64,000 nucleotides of DNA. It comes from Lactobacillaceae bacterium (GTDB lineage Bacteria; Bacillota; Bacilli; Lactobacillales; Lactobacillaceae). Made by a program: the position numbers and the translations under genes. The notes beneath the pieces are model-generated. The model saw only the letters and a list, made by a program, of their open reading frames with translations. It did not search any database and was not told the DNA's origin. Shown one piece after another: positions 1 to 9,179 of this stretch. The stretch's first letter is position 1. Every line of letters starts with the position of its first letter. The DNA is taken from contig CADFHB010000001.1 of assembly GCA_902834055.1 (NCBI GenBank), positions 1 to 64,000 of the forward strand. Direction: 5' to 3'.

Positions 1-17
1 TTATTGGAGGAAATAAA

Positions 18-1331
18 ATGTCAGCAAAATGGGAACGCGATAGCGATGCCAGCAAGGGGACATTAACTTTTGAAATTGATGTCGACACTATTAACAAGGG
101 AATTGACGAAGCCTTTATCGAAACCCGGAAGAAGATTACGGTTCCTGGTTTCCGTAAGGGCCGTGTTCCTCGCCAAATCTTCAACCAAATGTATGGTGAA
201 GAATCCCTGTACCAAGATGCTTTAAACAAGGTATTGCCTGCTGCCTACAGTGATGCTGTTAAAGAAGCTGGAATCAAGCCGGTTGACCAACCAAAGATTG
301 ATATTAAGAGCATGGAAAAGGGTCAACCATGGACTTTAACTGCTGAAGTGGCAGTTGAACCAGAAGTTAAGCTTGGCGATTACAAGGGAATGGAAGTGCC
401 TGAACAAGACACGACTGTTTCTGATGCTGATGTTGACTCTGAAATTGAAAAGAAGCGTCAACAACAAGCTGAATTGGTTCTTAAGGAAGATAAGCCAGCT
501 GCTAAGGGTGACACCGTTGTCATCGACTACGAAGGTAGCGTTGATGGTAAGAAGTTTGACGGTGGTTCTGCCGACAACTACTCCCTTGAATTAGGTTCTG
601 GTTCCTTTATTCCAGGATTTGAGGACCAACTGATTGGCCACAACACCGGTGACGATGTTGATGTTAAGGTTACCTTCCCAAAGGACTACCATGCTAAGAA
701 CTTAGCCGGTAAGGACGCAACCTTCAAGGTTAAGGTTCACGAAATCAAGGAAAAGCAACTGCCAGACCTGGATGACGACTTTGCCAAGGACGTTGACGAA
801 GACGTTGATACGTTGGATGAACTGAAGGACAAGACCCGGAAGCAACTCCAAGAACAAAAGGATAACCAAGCTAAGGGCGCAATCGAAGACGCTGCTATTG
901 AAAAGGCAGTTGCCAATGCCGAAATCGAAGACATCCCACAAGCAATGTTGGATGAAGATACTAACCGGCAAATGCAACAATACCTTGCTGGTATGCAACA
1001 ACAGGGGATTAGCCCAAAGATGTACTTCCAAATCACTGGTACTAAGGAAGAAGACCTTAAGAAGCAATTTGCTAACGATGCTGAACAACGGGTTAAGACT
1101 AACCTGGTTCTGGAAGCAATCGTTGACGATGCTAACATTGAAGCCAGTGACGACGAAATCAAGGACGAAATCAAGGACTTGGCAAAGCAATACGGTATGG
1201 AAGAAGATGCCGTTGAAAAGGCACTGTCCAAGGACATGCTGAGCCATGATATCAAGATTAAGAAGGCCGTTGACTTGGTTGCTGATTCAGCAAAGCAAGT
1301 TAAGACTGATGACAAGAAGGCCGACAAGTAG
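18..1331 (+). CDS. tig: Trigger factor, ribosome-associated chaperone and prolyl isomerase
   Basis: Trigger factor binds ribosomal protein L23 at the exit tunnel and shields nascent chains; it also has peptidyl-prolyl isomerase activity. The 437-residue product is full length for the family. The ribosome-binding signature GFRKGRVPR is at residues 44-52, an FKBP-type domain lies at about 160-245, and a long charged helical C-terminal domain follows. ATG at 18 is preceded by a GGAGG ribosome binding site at the very edge of the window, so any promoter lies outside. It is followed by its own terminator and then clpX, the usual order in lactobacilli. Confidence 0.97.
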   Translation: MSAKWERDSDASKGTLTFEIDVDTINKGIDEAFIETRKKITVPGFRKGRVPRQIFNQMYGEESLYQDALNKVLPAAYSDAVKEAGIKPVDQPKIDIKSMEKGQPWTLTAEVAVEPEVKLGDYKGMEVPEQDTTVSDADVDSEIEKKRQQQAELVLKEDKPAAKGDTVVIDYEGSVDGKKFDGGSADNYSLELGSGSFIPGFEDQLIGHNTGDDVDVKVTFPKDYHAKNLAGKDATFKVKVHEIKEKQLPDLDDDFAKDVDEDVDTLDELKDKTRKQLQEQKDNQAKGAIEDAAIEKAVANAEIEDIPQAMLDEDTNRQMQQYLAGMQQQGISPKMYFQITGTKEEDLKKQFANDAEQRVKTNLVLEAIVDDANIEASDDEIKDEIKDLAKQYGMEEDAVEKALSKDMLSHDIKIKKAVDLVADSAKQVKTDDKKADK

Positions 1332-1390
1332 GCTGACTAACTGGTGGAGTAACAATCCATTGGGAGGTTACCAAGACCGCTTGTAAGCAG

Positions 1391-1429
1391 GTTCCTAGTG
1401 TTCGAACTATCGAATGCTGGGAACTTTTT
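1391..1429 (+). terminator. Terminator after tig
   Basis: A 15-bp stem with G-U pairs (GTTCCTAGTGTTCGA against TCGAATGCTGGGAAC, loop ACTA) is followed by TTTTTG. It separates tig from clpX. Confidence 0.8.
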
Positions 1430-1524
1430 GTTTGCAGACGGATCGCATAATAGCGAACAGAATATTCGAATTCGCGGTAAAATTTTGGTATGATGGTCTC
1501 ATAAGTTTTAGAGGAGGTCTATAA

Positions 1525-2775
1525 ATGTTTGAAGATACCAGTGATATGGATTCAATTCGCTGCTCCTTCTGTGGTAAGTCACAGGATGAAGTTAAAAAGA
1601 TTGTAGCTGGACCAGGCGTTTATATTTGTAACGAGTGTGTTGATTTGTGTAAGCAAATCATCACGCAGGAATTAGCCGAAGACGGTGCCAAGAACACCTT
1701 CCGCGTCCCAACGCCGGCAGAGATCGTTAAGGAGCTCAACGATTACGTAATCGGCCAAAGTGACGCCAAAAAGACGTTGGCTGTTGCTGTTTATAACCAC
1801 TACAAGCGGGTCAACGCAATGGTTACCGGAGACAACAACGATACGGAACTACAAAAGAGTAACATTGCCGTGATTGGCCCAACTGGTTCAGGGAAGACCT
1901 ACTTGGCCCAATCCCTTGCCCGGATTTTGAACGTTCCGTTTGCCATTGCGGACGCAACAACGCTGACTGAAGCCGGATACGTTGGTGAGGACGTTGAAAA
2001 TATCATCTTGAAGCTCCTCCAGGCAGCAGACTTCGATGTTGATCGTGCCGAGAAGGGGATTATCTACATTGATGAAATTGATAAGATTGCCAAGAAGAGC
2101 GAAAACGTCTCAATTACCCGGGATGTTTCCGGTGAAGGGGTCCAGCAAGCCCTGCTGAAGATCCTTGAAGGGACAATCGCTAACGTTCCGCCGCAGGGTG
2201 GTCGGAAGCACCCCCAACAGGAATTTATCCAGGTCGATACGAGTAATATCCTCTTTATCGTTGGTGGGGCCTTTGACGGAATTGAAAACATTGTTAAGGA
2301 GCGGGTCGGTGAAAAGACGATTGGTTTTGGGACCAGCTCTGCAGAGCGGGATAACATTACCGAAAAGAATATCCTGCAGCACGTTATTCCAGAGGACCTA
2401 TTGAAGTTTGGACTGATTCCGGAGTTTATTGGTCGGCTGCCAGTTATGACGGCATTACAAAAACTTGACGAAGATGATCTCGTCCGGATTTTAACCGAGC
2501 CGAAAAATGCACTGGTAAAGCAGTACCAGGAATTGATTCGCCTTGATGGCAGTGAATTAAGCTTTACGGACGGTGCCCTGCGTGCAATGGCTAAACTGGC
2601 AATTGCCCGGAATACCGGTGCCCGGGGACTACGGTCAATCATTGAAGACGTGATGCAGGACGTTATGTTTGACCTACCAAGTCGTAGTGACGTGGCCAAA
2701 GTAGTGATTGACAAGCGTTGTGTTACGCACCACACCGAACCCAAGTACATCATGAAAGACGAGCAAGCCTCGTAA
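1525..2775 (+). CDS. clpX: ClpX, ATP-dependent unfoldase of the ClpXP protease
   Basis: This AAA+ protein unfolds substrates and feeds them to ClpP. The 416-residue protein has the N-terminal C4 zinc-binding domain (Cys13, Cys16, Cys35, Cys38), Walker A GPTGSGKT at 118-125, Walker B with IDEID at about 182-186, and the ClpP-docking tripeptide IGF at 266-268. The start ATG follows GAGGAGG. A likely -10 (TATGAT, 1489-1494) lies upstream, so it has its own promoter. engB follows 20 bp later and is probably cotranscribed. Confidence 0.97.
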   Translation: MFEDTSDMDSIRCSFCGKSQDEVKKIVAGPGVYICNECVDLCKQIITQELAEDGAKNTFRVPTPAEIVKELNDYVIGQSDAKKTLAVAVYNHYKRVNAMVTGDNNDTELQKSNIAVIGPTGSGKTYLAQSLARILNVPFAIADATTLTEAGYVGEDVENIILKLLQAADFDVDRAEKGIIYIDEIDKIAKKSENVSITRDVSGEGVQQALLKILEGTIANVPPQGGRKHPQQEFIQVDTSNILFIVGGAFDGIENIVKERVGEKTIGFGTSSAERDNITEKNILQHVIPEDLLKFGLIPEFIGRLPVMTALQKLDEDDLVRILTEPKNALVKQYQELIRLDGSELSFTDGALRAMAKLAIARNTGARGLRSIIEDVMQDVMFDLPSRSDVAKVVIDKRCVTHHTEPKYIMKDEQAS

Positions 2776-2795
2776 GTAAAGGAGGGTAACCAACG

Positions 2796-3392
2796 ATGGA
2801 GGTTCACAACGTAGACTTGACAATCAGTGCGGTTCGTCCGAACCAGTATCCGCAGACTAACTACCCGGAGATTGCCCTGGTTGGCCGGTCCAATGTCGGC
2901 AAGTCATCACTGACGAATGTATTGATTAACCGGCGTAACTTTGCCCACACCTCCAGCCAACCGGGTAAGACCCAGACACTGAATTTCTACAATGTTGAGG
3001 ACCAACTCTACTTTGTTGACGTGCCGGGTTACGGTTACGCGAAGGTTTCTAAAAAAGAGCGGGAGCGGTTTGGCCAAATGATTGAAGAATACTTGACCCA
3101 GCGGGAGCAGTTACGGGGGACGATTCTTCTGGTTGATGGTCGGCACGCCCCAACTGATGATGACGTCAGCATGTATCAGTGGCTCCAATACTATAACATC
3201 CCGACCCTGGTGGTGGCCACGAAGATTGACAAGGTCAAGGGTAACGCCTGGAACCGGCAGGAAAGCTTGGTCAATAAAACATTAGGCCTAGATAAGCAAA
3301 CGCCCCTGATCCTCTTTTCAGCGGTAAAGAAACATGGTCAAACGGCCGTCTGGGAGTGGATAGAAAAGCAAACGGGGGTGGACGAGAAGTGA
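2796..3392 (+). CDS. engB: Ribosome biogenesis GTPase EngB (YihA/YsxC family)
   Basis: EngB is a small essential GTPase for late 50S assembly. The 198-residue product has G1 GRSNVGKS at 30-37, G3 DVPGYG at about 75, and a TKID-type G4. The start ATG follows AGGAGGG. The gene sits directly behind clpX, as in many Bacillota. Its stop codon overlaps the GTG start of the next gene (GTGA), implying translational coupling. Confidence 0.95.
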   Translation: MEVHNVDLTISAVRPNQYPQTNYPEIALVGRSNVGKSSLTNVLINRRNFAHTSSQPGKTQTLNFYNVEDQLYFVDVPGYGYAKVSKKERERFGQMIEEYLTQREQLRGTILLVDGRHAPTDDDVSMYQWLQYYNIPTLVVATKIDKVKGNAWNRQESLVNKTLGLDKQTPLILFSAVKKHGQTAVWEWIEKQTGVDEK

Positions 3393-3694
3393 ACTTTAAC
3401 GAATACCAAAATGCTGCCAAACGAACGCTTTACGGCAATGAGCAGGTCTTGACGAACTGTGCCCTTGGTTTAGCAGGTGAGTCTGGACAGGTGGTAGATT
3501 TAGTTAAGAACTATGCCTTCCGAGGGCAAAAGCTTGACCGCCAGGAACTTATACACGAGATGGGTGATGTCCTATGGTACCTGTCACAAATTGCTGAATG
3601 GGCCGATATCCCGTTTGATGAAGTGGCAAGGGAAAATATCGCTGAATTAAATAAGCGGTACCCCGCTGGCTTCAAAAAGCAGGCTAATGAATAG
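3389..3694 (+). CDS. MazG-like nucleotide pyrophosphohydrolase family protein
   Basis: The product is 101 residues, a compact all-alpha protein of the MazG/dUTPase-C superfamily, which hydrolyses NTPs to NMP and PPi. GTG at 3389 overlaps the engB stop; an upstream in-frame ATG at 3356 lies inside engB and is less likely. Metal-ligand motifs are recognisable as E31-S-G-Q34 and E57-M-G-D60 followed by VLWYL. The usual family form is ExxE and ExxD, so one expected glutamate is glutamine here. Substrate cannot be told from sequence. It is the last gene before a strong two-way terminator. Confidence 0.75.
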   Translation: MNFNEYQNAAKRTLYGNEQVLTNCALGLAGESGQVVDLVKNYAFRGQKLDRQELIHEMGDVLWYLSQIAEWADIPFDEVARENIAELNKRYPAGFKKQANE

Positions 3695-3725
3695 AATCCG
3701 GAAATACGCTGGATAACAATCTAGA

Positions 3726-3776
3726 AACCATAAAATGGGCCGAGAAAATTCGTTTTTCTCAGCCCATTTTATGGTT
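3726..3776. terminator. Bidirectional terminator between convergent genes
   Basis: A long near-perfect inverted repeat (AACCATAAAATGGGC with GCCCATTTTATGGTT) is flanked by A-rich and T-rich arms. It serves the mazG-like gene on the plus strand and the small gene at 3781 on the minus strand. Confidence 0.85.
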
Positions 3777-3780
3777 ACAG

Positions 3781-3918
3781 CTACTTCTTATCAGCCTTAT
3801 TTTTCTTTTCTTGATCTTCTTTAGCTTTCTTATCCTTAGGAAGTTTCTTCTTTGGATCAATGGCAAACTGGTCGAAAAGCCGGTCCAGTTGCTCACTTCG
3901 TCTGGTAACTAAACCCAT
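3781..3918 (-). CDS. Small lysine-rich protein of unknown function (45 aa)
   Basis: The reading frame could extend upstream to 4005, but the ATG at 3918 is chosen because AAAGGAG lies just upstream of it. The 45-residue product begins MGLVTRRSEQLDRLFDQFAI and ends in a tail of Lys, Asp and Glu. It resembles the short SPJ_0845-type proteins of Lactobacillales in its MGL start and DPKK motif; this is a resemblance from memory, not a search. There is no signal peptide or membrane segment. The gene is monocistronic and convergent with the mazG-like gene. Confidence 0.6.
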   Translation of the reverse strand: MGLVTRRSEQLDRLFDQFAIDPKKKLPKDKKAKEDQEKKNKADKK

Positions 3919-4059
3919 TTTGCTCGCTCCTTTTTTGTGTATCATAGCATAGGCAAGATTAAATCTGCAAATAAATGGCCAGGAAGCAGACACAATCTTT
4001 GCCATCTGCTGCCATCTTCAATTATAATATTATACTAGCATTTCTTACGGAGGGTTATG

Positions 4060-5871
4060 ATGGCAAGCGATTATCTTGAACATAAATTAGCATTACTGCC
4101 GGATAAGCCCGGCTGTTATTTGATGAAGAATATCAATGATCAGATTATTTACGTTGGTAAGGCCAAAAACTTGAAAAACCGGGTTCGCTCCTACTTCAAG
4201 AGTAGCCACACGGGTAAGGTCGCCAAAATGGTTTCCGAAGTTGCTGACTTTGAAACCATCATTACATCGACCAATAAGGAATCTTTCTTGCTGGAAATTA
4301 CCCTGATTCAAAAACACCAACCCTATTTTAATATCAAACTCAAGCGGGGGACGGGGTACCCGTACATTAAAATTACCAATGAGCGCGACCCCCAGGTTAA
4401 AATCGTCAGCAAGATCAAAAAGGACGGGGCCTATTACTTTGGGCCCTACCCCAACGTCTACGCAGCGGAAGAAACGGTTAACTTTATTCAAAAGGTATAT
4501 CCGCTACGCCGGTGTAACGGCTACCAGGGACGGCCGTGCCTGTACTACCACATGGGTCAATGCCTCGGGGCCTGCTTTAAAAAGGTTCCCCAAGAAGAGT
4601 ACGACCGGCAAATCAAGAAGATCAAGTCCTTCTTGAATGGTAACACCGCGACGGTAAAGCGGCAGTTGACGGAGAAAATGGATAAGGCAGCGGCAGCCCT
4701 CGAATTTGAACGGGCAGCGGAAATCCGTGACCAAATTCACTACATTGAAGTTACGGTTGAAAAACAGAAGATCATATCCAATGACAAGACCCCACGGGAC
4801 CTGTTTAACTTTTACATGGACAAGGGCTGGCTCTCAATTCAGGTTTTCTTCATCCGTCAGGCGCGGTTGATGAAACGGGAAAAGCGGCTTTTTCCCGTGG
4901 TTGATACGGCAATTGAAGAAATGACCAGCTTCATCCTTCAGTTTTACAACCGGCGAAATAATATCTTACCCAAGGAAATCCTCCTTCCCAAGGGGCTCCC
5001 AAATAAGGAAATCAGTGAAATCCTCGGGGTGCCGGTCCGGACCCCCAAGCGGGGCGAAAAACGTGACCTAATAGCGATGGCGGCGGAGAACGCCCGGCTG
5101 GTCCTCGATGAAAAATTCCGCCTCTTAGAAATGGACAAGGGGAAGACCACGGGCGCCATGAAGGAGATTACCGACGCCCTCGGCTTACCGGTGGGGCATA
5201 AGATTGAAGCATTTGACCACTCCCACATTCAGGGGGCTGATCCAGTGAGCGCGATGGTCGTATTCATCGACGGGGAACCGGCAAAGAAGCTCTACCGTAA
5301 GTATAAACTTAAGACGGTCATTAACCATGCGGATGAGGCCGCTAGTACCCGGGAAGTAATTAGACGGCGTTATAGTCGCCTCCTGCGCGAAAACAAGCCG
5401 ATGCCGGACATGATCTTCATGGATGGTGGCGAAATCCAAATGAATGCCGTCAAGGACGTCTTAGAAAACGAACTTGGCCTAGATATCCCGGTTGTCGGGA
5501 TGGTCAAAAACGACAAACACAAGACCGCGGACCTCTTATTTGGTGATGAGGACCAGCATGTCAATCTGGATCCCCGAAGCCAGGGCTTTTACCTGGTCCA
5601 GCGGATTCAAGATGAGGTTCACCGGTTTGCAATCACCTTCCACCGGAATGTGCATACCAAGCACTCCCTAAGCTCCCGTTTGGACGAGATTAAGGGGGTT
5701 GGACCACGGACGCGGACAAAACTGTTAAAGAAGTACGGTTCGGTGACCAAGATTGCCCAGGCATCAGTTGACGAGATTCATTCACTGGGTATTAACCGGC
5801 CGACCGCCCAACTGATTAAGGTTTCCCTCCAAAAGAACGCAGAAGTAGCGAAGGGAAGCAGTCACGATTGA
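4060..5871 (+). CDS. uvrC: Excinuclease ABC subunit C
   Basis: UvrC makes both incisions in nucleotide excision repair. The 603-residue protein has a GIY-YIG domain (GCYL and IIYVGKAKNLKNRV, about residues 19-46 onward), a central UVR helix pair for UvrB binding (AALEFERAAEIRDQI, about 207-225), a C-terminal RNase H-like endonuclease domain (FDHSHIQG), and a helix-hairpin-helix tail (IKGVGPRTRTKLLKKYGS). Two adjacent ATGs exist at 4057 and 4060. The second has 5-nt spacing from GGAGGG and is preferred. The obgE promoter begins at its stop codon. Confidence 0.97.
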   Translation: MASDYLEHKLALLPDKPGCYLMKNINDQIIYVGKAKNLKNRVRSYFKSSHTGKVAKMVSEVADFETIITSTNKESFLLEITLIQKHQPYFNIKLKRGTGYPYIKITNERDPQVKIVSKIKKDGAYYFGPYPNVYAAEETVNFIQKVYPLRRCNGYQGRPCLYYHMGQCLGACFKKVPQEEYDRQIKKIKSFLNGNTATVKRQLTEKMDKAAAALEFERAAEIRDQIHYIEVTVEKQKIISNDKTPRDLFNFYMDKGWLSIQVFFIRQARLMKREKRLFPVVDTAIEEMTSFILQFYNRRNNILPKEILLPKGLPNKEISEILGVPVRTPKRGEKRDLIAMAAENARLVLDEKFRLLEMDKGKTTGAMKEITDALGLPVGHKIEAFDHSHIQGADPVSAMVVFIDGEPAKKLYRKYKLKTVINHADEAASTREVIRRRYSRLLRENKPMPDMIFMDGGEIQMNAVKDVLENELGLDIPVVGMVKNDKHKTADLLFGDEDQHVNLDPRSQGFYLVQRIQDEVHRFAITFHRNVHTKHSLSSRLDEIKGVGPRTRTKLLKKYGSVTKIAQASVDEIHSLGINRPTAQLIKVSLQKNAEVAKGSSHD

Positions 5872-5873
5872 TT

Positions 5874-5913
5874 TTGACGGTCCCTCATTTTTAAAATATA
5901 CTAGGTAGTATAT
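5874..5913 (+). promoter_or_regulatory. Promoter of obgE with palindrome over the -10
   Basis: TTGACG (5874-5879), a 17-bp spacer and TATACT (5897-5902) form a good sigma-A promoter. The -10 lies in an 18-bp perfect palindrome, ATATACTAGGTAGTATAT (5896-5913), which could be an operator. No regulator is identified. Confidence 0.7.
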
Positions 5914-5937
5914 AGATTACAGATCGGAGAAATAAAC

Positions 5938-7260
5938 ATGAATACCTTTGTAGATCAAATCAAGATTGAAGCACATGCCGGCAAGGGTGGCGACGGAATG
6001 GTGGCCTTTCGCCGGGAAAAGTACGTTCCCAATGGTGGCCCAGCTGGTGGTGACGGTGGTCGCGGCGGAAGCATTATTTTAAAAGTCGACGAGGGTTTAC
6101 GGACCCTGATGGACTTTCGTTACCACCGAATTTTTAAAGCTAAGAATGGCGGCAACGGGATGAACAAGCAGATGACGGGCCCGAGCGCTGAGGATACGGT
6201 GATTGCCGTGCCCCAGGGGACAACTGTTCGGGACCTGGATACTGGTAAGATTATTGGTGACCTGGTGGAAAAGGGCCAGGAACTGGTAATTGCCAAGGGC
6301 GGCCGTGGTGGTCGTGGCAACATCCACTTCGCAAGTGCCAAGAATCCGGCACCAGAGATTGCCGAAAACGGTGAACCCGGTGAGGACCGTTACCTGGAGT
6401 TGGAACTGAAGATGCTGGCCGATGTTGGCCTGATTGGCTTCCCATCCGTGGGTAAATCGACCCTCTTATCGGTGGTTACCGGTGCGAAACCGAAGATTGC
6501 GGCCTATGAATTTACCACCCTGGTGCCGAACCTGGGGATGGTGATGCTGCCTGATGGCCGGGACTTCGCCATGGCTGACATGCCCGGACTAATTGAGGGC
6601 GCTTCTAAGGGGATTGGTTTGGGCCTCCAGTTCTTGCGGCATATTGAACGGACGCGGGTTCTCCTGCACCTGGTTGATATGAGTAGTGAGGACGCGGATC
6701 AGGCGATTGACCGCTTCAAACAAATTAACCACGAGCTGGCTAACTATGATCCAGAACTGTTGAAGCGCCCCCAGATTGTGGTCGCCACCAAGATGGATAT
6801 GCCAAACGCGGAAAAGAACCTGGCACACTTTAAGGCTCAGTTGGCAACGGATGATACGCTGAAGGAAACTCCCCGGGTCTTTCCAATTTCAGCGGTGACG
6901 CACCAAGGGGTTCAGCAGTTGATGCAACTGACGGCCGACCTCTTAGACCAGACCCCGGCATTTGACAGCGAAAGTCATGACGAAAAGCTTACTCCCGAGT
7001 ATGAAGCGGCCGGGAAGGAATACGAAGAAAACAAGGAGCCGGCCTTCACAATCACCCGGGATGAAGACGGCACCTGGGTTCTTGGTGGCACTAAGCTACT
7101 CCACCTCTTTGATATGACGGACCTTAATCACGAGCAAAGTCAGCTCCGGTTTGCCCGGAAAATGCGGCAGATGGGGGTTGATGATGCACTCCGTGAACGT
7201 GGCGTTAAGGATGGCGACCTGGTAAGGATCAGGAAGTTCGTCTTTGAATTTATTCAGTAA
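5938..7260 (+). CDS. obgE: Obg GTPase (ObgE/CgtA)
   Basis: Obg acts in 50S maturation and links ribosome assembly to stress and (p)ppGpp signalling. The 440-residue protein has the glycine-rich Obg fold at about 1-158 (many GG and GGxGG turns), a G domain with G1 GFPSVGKS at 167-174, G3 DMPGL and G4 TKMD, and a C-terminal OCT domain (about 355-440) typical of Gram-positive Obg. The start ATG follows a CGGAGAAA ribosome binding site. It has its own promoter and leads a run with rnz and an SDR gene. Confidence 0.97.
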   Translation: MNTFVDQIKIEAHAGKGGDGMVAFRREKYVPNGGPAGGDGGRGGSIILKVDEGLRTLMDFRYHRIFKAKNGGNGMNKQMTGPSAEDTVIAVPQGTTVRDLDTGKIIGDLVEKGQELVIAKGGRGGRGNIHFASAKNPAPEIAENGEPGEDRYLELELKMLADVGLIGFPSVGKSTLLSVVTGAKPKIAAYEFTTLVPNLGMVMLPDGRDFAMADMPGLIEGASKGIGLGLQFLRHIERTRVLLHLVDMSSEDADQAIDRFKQINHELANYDPELLKRPQIVVATKMDMPNAEKNLAHFKAQLATDDTLKETPRVFPISAVTHQGVQQLMQLTADLLDQTPAFDSESHDEKLTPEYEAAGKEYEENKEPAFTITRDEDGTWVLGGTKLLHLFDMTDLNHEQSQLRFARKMRQMGVDDALRERGVKDGDLVRIRKFVFEFIQ

Positions 7261-7287
7261 TTGTGTGTTCAGAAGGTAGGGAATATA

Positions 7288-8217
7288 ATGCAACTTGAAT
7301 TTTTAGGGACTGGCGCGGGATCGCCAAGCAAACAGCGGAATGTATCTAGTGTGGCACTACGGCTACTGGAAGAACGCAACGCAATATGGTTATTTGACTG
7401 TGGTGAGGCCACCCAGCACCAAATCCTGTCAACAACGATTCGGCCACGGAAGATTGAGAAAATCTTTATCACCCACCTGCACGGTGATCATATCTTTGGC
7501 CTTCCGGGCTTATTGAGTTCACGCTCCTTTCAGGGGGGACACGAGCCCTTAACCGTTTACGGACCAGTGGGGATTAAGCGTTTTGTGGTGACGGCATTGC
7601 AAGTAAGCGAATCGCGGCTAAGCTACCCCCTGCATTTTGTGGAAATTGACCACGAAGGGGAAGTCTTTAACGACGGTAGTTTCAAAGTGATTGCAAGGAA
7701 GCTGGACCACAAGATTGCCTGCTATGGTTACCGGGTTGTTGAAAAAGACCATCCTGGCGAACTTCAGGTTGCAAAACTACGGGAGATGCACATTCCATCC
7801 GGCCCAATCTATGGTCAGTTGAAGGCTGGCAAGACGGTTACCCTGGATGATGGGCGTGTCCTTGATGGCCATGACTTCATCGGCGCCCCACAGAAGGGTA
7901 GGATCGTTGCCATCCTCGGTGATACACGGAAAACGGCCAATGCGGTGACTCTAGCCCAGGATGCGGATGTCCTGGTCCACGAGAGCACGTTTGCCAAGGG
8001 TGAAGATAAGATGGCCAAAAACTACTACCACTCGACTAGTCTCCAGGCAGCTGAGATTGCCAAAAAGGCGGGGGCAAAGCGGCTGCTGTTGAACCATATT
8101 TCAGCCCGCTATACCGGTAAGGCGGCCTATCAACTGGCATACCAGGTCCGGGATGTGTTCCCGAATACCCGGGTGGTCAACGATTTTGATATCATCGACA
8201 TTCCATTTAATAAGTAA
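7288..8217 (+). CDS. rnz: Ribonuclease Z (tRNA 3' endonuclease)
   Basis: RNase Z is a zinc beta-lactamase-fold enzyme that trims the 3' trailer of tRNA precursors lacking an encoded CCA. The tRNA-Ser in this window lacks CCA, so it is a plausible substrate. The 309-residue protein has the metal motif HLHGDH at 63-68, with further ligands in DHKI, GDTR and the NHIS segment near the C-terminus. ATG at 7288 is chosen over the upstream extension because it begins the conserved [14 protein letters not shown]. It lies 27 bp after obgE. Confidence 0.95.
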   Translation: MQLEFLGTGAGSPSKQRNVSSVALRLLEERNAIWLFDCGEATQHQILSTTIRPRKIEKIFITHLHGDHIFGLPGLLSSRSFQGGHEPLTVYGPVGIKRFVVTALQVSESRLSYPLHFVEIDHEGEVFNDGSFKVIARKLDHKIACYGYRVVEKDHPGELQVAKLREMHIPSGPIYGQLKAGKTVTLDDGRVLDGHDFIGAPQKGRIVAILGDTRKTANAVTLAQDADVLVHESTFAKGEDKMAKNYYHSTSLQAAEIAKKAGAKRLLLNHISARYTGKAAYQLAYQVRDVFPNTRVVNDFDIIDIPFNK

Positions 8218-8230
8218 AGGGGCGGTTGCA

Positions 8231-9064
8231 ATGATGAGAAGAGTGAAAACTTTACGATTCCTAAGAAACGAAGTGGTTCTGATCACCGGAGGTTCCAGTG
8301 GAATCGGCAAGGCGTTGGCACTAGAAGCCGCCCGGCGGGGAGCAATTGTCGTGGTGACGGCCCGCAATAAGGAAAAGGTTTCTGCGGTTGCCAAACAGTG
8401 CCTCCTGCTCTCTGGTCGGCCGGCATTTGCCTACCAAATGGACGTGACATCGCCCGATGAAATCGACGCGGTTCTTGATAAGATCTCCCACCAAATTGGG
8501 GGCATCGACGTCCTGGTCAACTCTGCCGGACTGGGGAAATTCGCCCCAGCTGCTGGGCAGTCCTATGAGACAATGAAGGGGATGACCGACGTTAACCTCC
8601 TAGCGTTGATGTACATCAGTCGCTGTGTTGCCAAGCAAATGATGAACCAGGGCTATGGGGCAATCATCAACTTGGGATCGGCGGACGGAAAGATCCCGAC
8701 GCCCAACAGTGCGGTATACTCTGCTACTAAGGCCGGAGTCATTCAGTTCGACAATGTCTTGCGGATGGAAGTGGCCGATTACGGCGTTCAGGTTCTAACG
8801 GTTAATCCCGGACCAGTTAATACGCCGTTCTTTGATAAGGCTGACCATAGTGGGAACTACCGGAGTCACCTACCAAAGTGGATGTTTATTTCGGCGGACG
8901 AGCTTGCCCGGCGGGTATGGAACAACGTCGGTTACAAGACGCGGGAAATCAATGTTCCAAGCTATGTTTCTTATCTGGGCTGGGCATACCAAGTCTTCCC
9001 TGGCCTAGGTGATTGGGCAATCAAGAAGTTCTTCGACTTTCAGCAGAACAAGCAAGAGCTGTAA
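8231..9064 (+). CDS. Short-chain dehydrogenase/reductase (SDR family)
   Basis: This is a classical SDR of 277 residues using NAD(P)(H). The cofactor motif TGGSSGIG is at 19-26, NSAG at 97-100, and the catalytic residues are Ser150, Tyr163 and Lys167 (YxxxK). The C-terminal part carries a hydrophobic stretch (SYLGWAYQVFPGLG) seen in SDRs of the RNase Z-SDR-RecJ locus of lactobacilli. ATG at 8231 follows AGGGGCGG, and its 5' end is 13 bp from rnz. The substrate is unknown. Confidence 0.85.
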   Translation: MMRRVKTLRFLRNEVVLITGGSSGIGKALALEAARRGAIVVVTARNKEKVSAVAKQCLLLSGRPAFAYQMDVTSPDEIDAVLDKISHQIGGIDVLVNSAGLGKFAPAAGQSYETMKGMTDVNLLALMYISRCVAKQMMNQGYGAIINLGSADGKIPTPNSAVYSATKAGVIQFDNVLRMEVADYGVQVLTVNPGPVNTPFFDKADHSGNYRSHLPKWMFISADELARRVWNNVGYKTREINVPSYVSYLGWAYQVFPGLGDWAIKKFFDFQQNKQEL

Positions 9065-9122
9065 TTAAACCCGGACGCGGACAAAGGCAGTACAATTGCC
9101 TGAGCCGTGAAGGGAAAAGACA

Positions 9123-9155
9123 AAGGCAGTGGAAGAACACCGCCTTTTATTATTT
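9123..9155 (+). terminator. Terminator between the SDR gene and recJ
   Basis: Stem AAGGCAGTG / CACCGCCTT with one mismatch is followed by TTTATTATTTT. It ends the obgE-rnz-SDR transcript. Confidence 0.7.
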
Positions 9156-9179
9156 TCTGGATAGATGTGAGGGATAGAA

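Noticed and set aside
702..1327. Long minus-strand frames opposite tig
   Set aside because: They arise from the biased codon use of a highly expressed gene; there is no start signal and no recognisable protein.
1453..1475. SOS-box-like palindrome upstream of clpX (CGAACAGAATATTCG)
   Set aside because: The half-sites are spaced one base too far for the 14-bp LexA consensus and the right half reads ATTCG rather than GTTCG.
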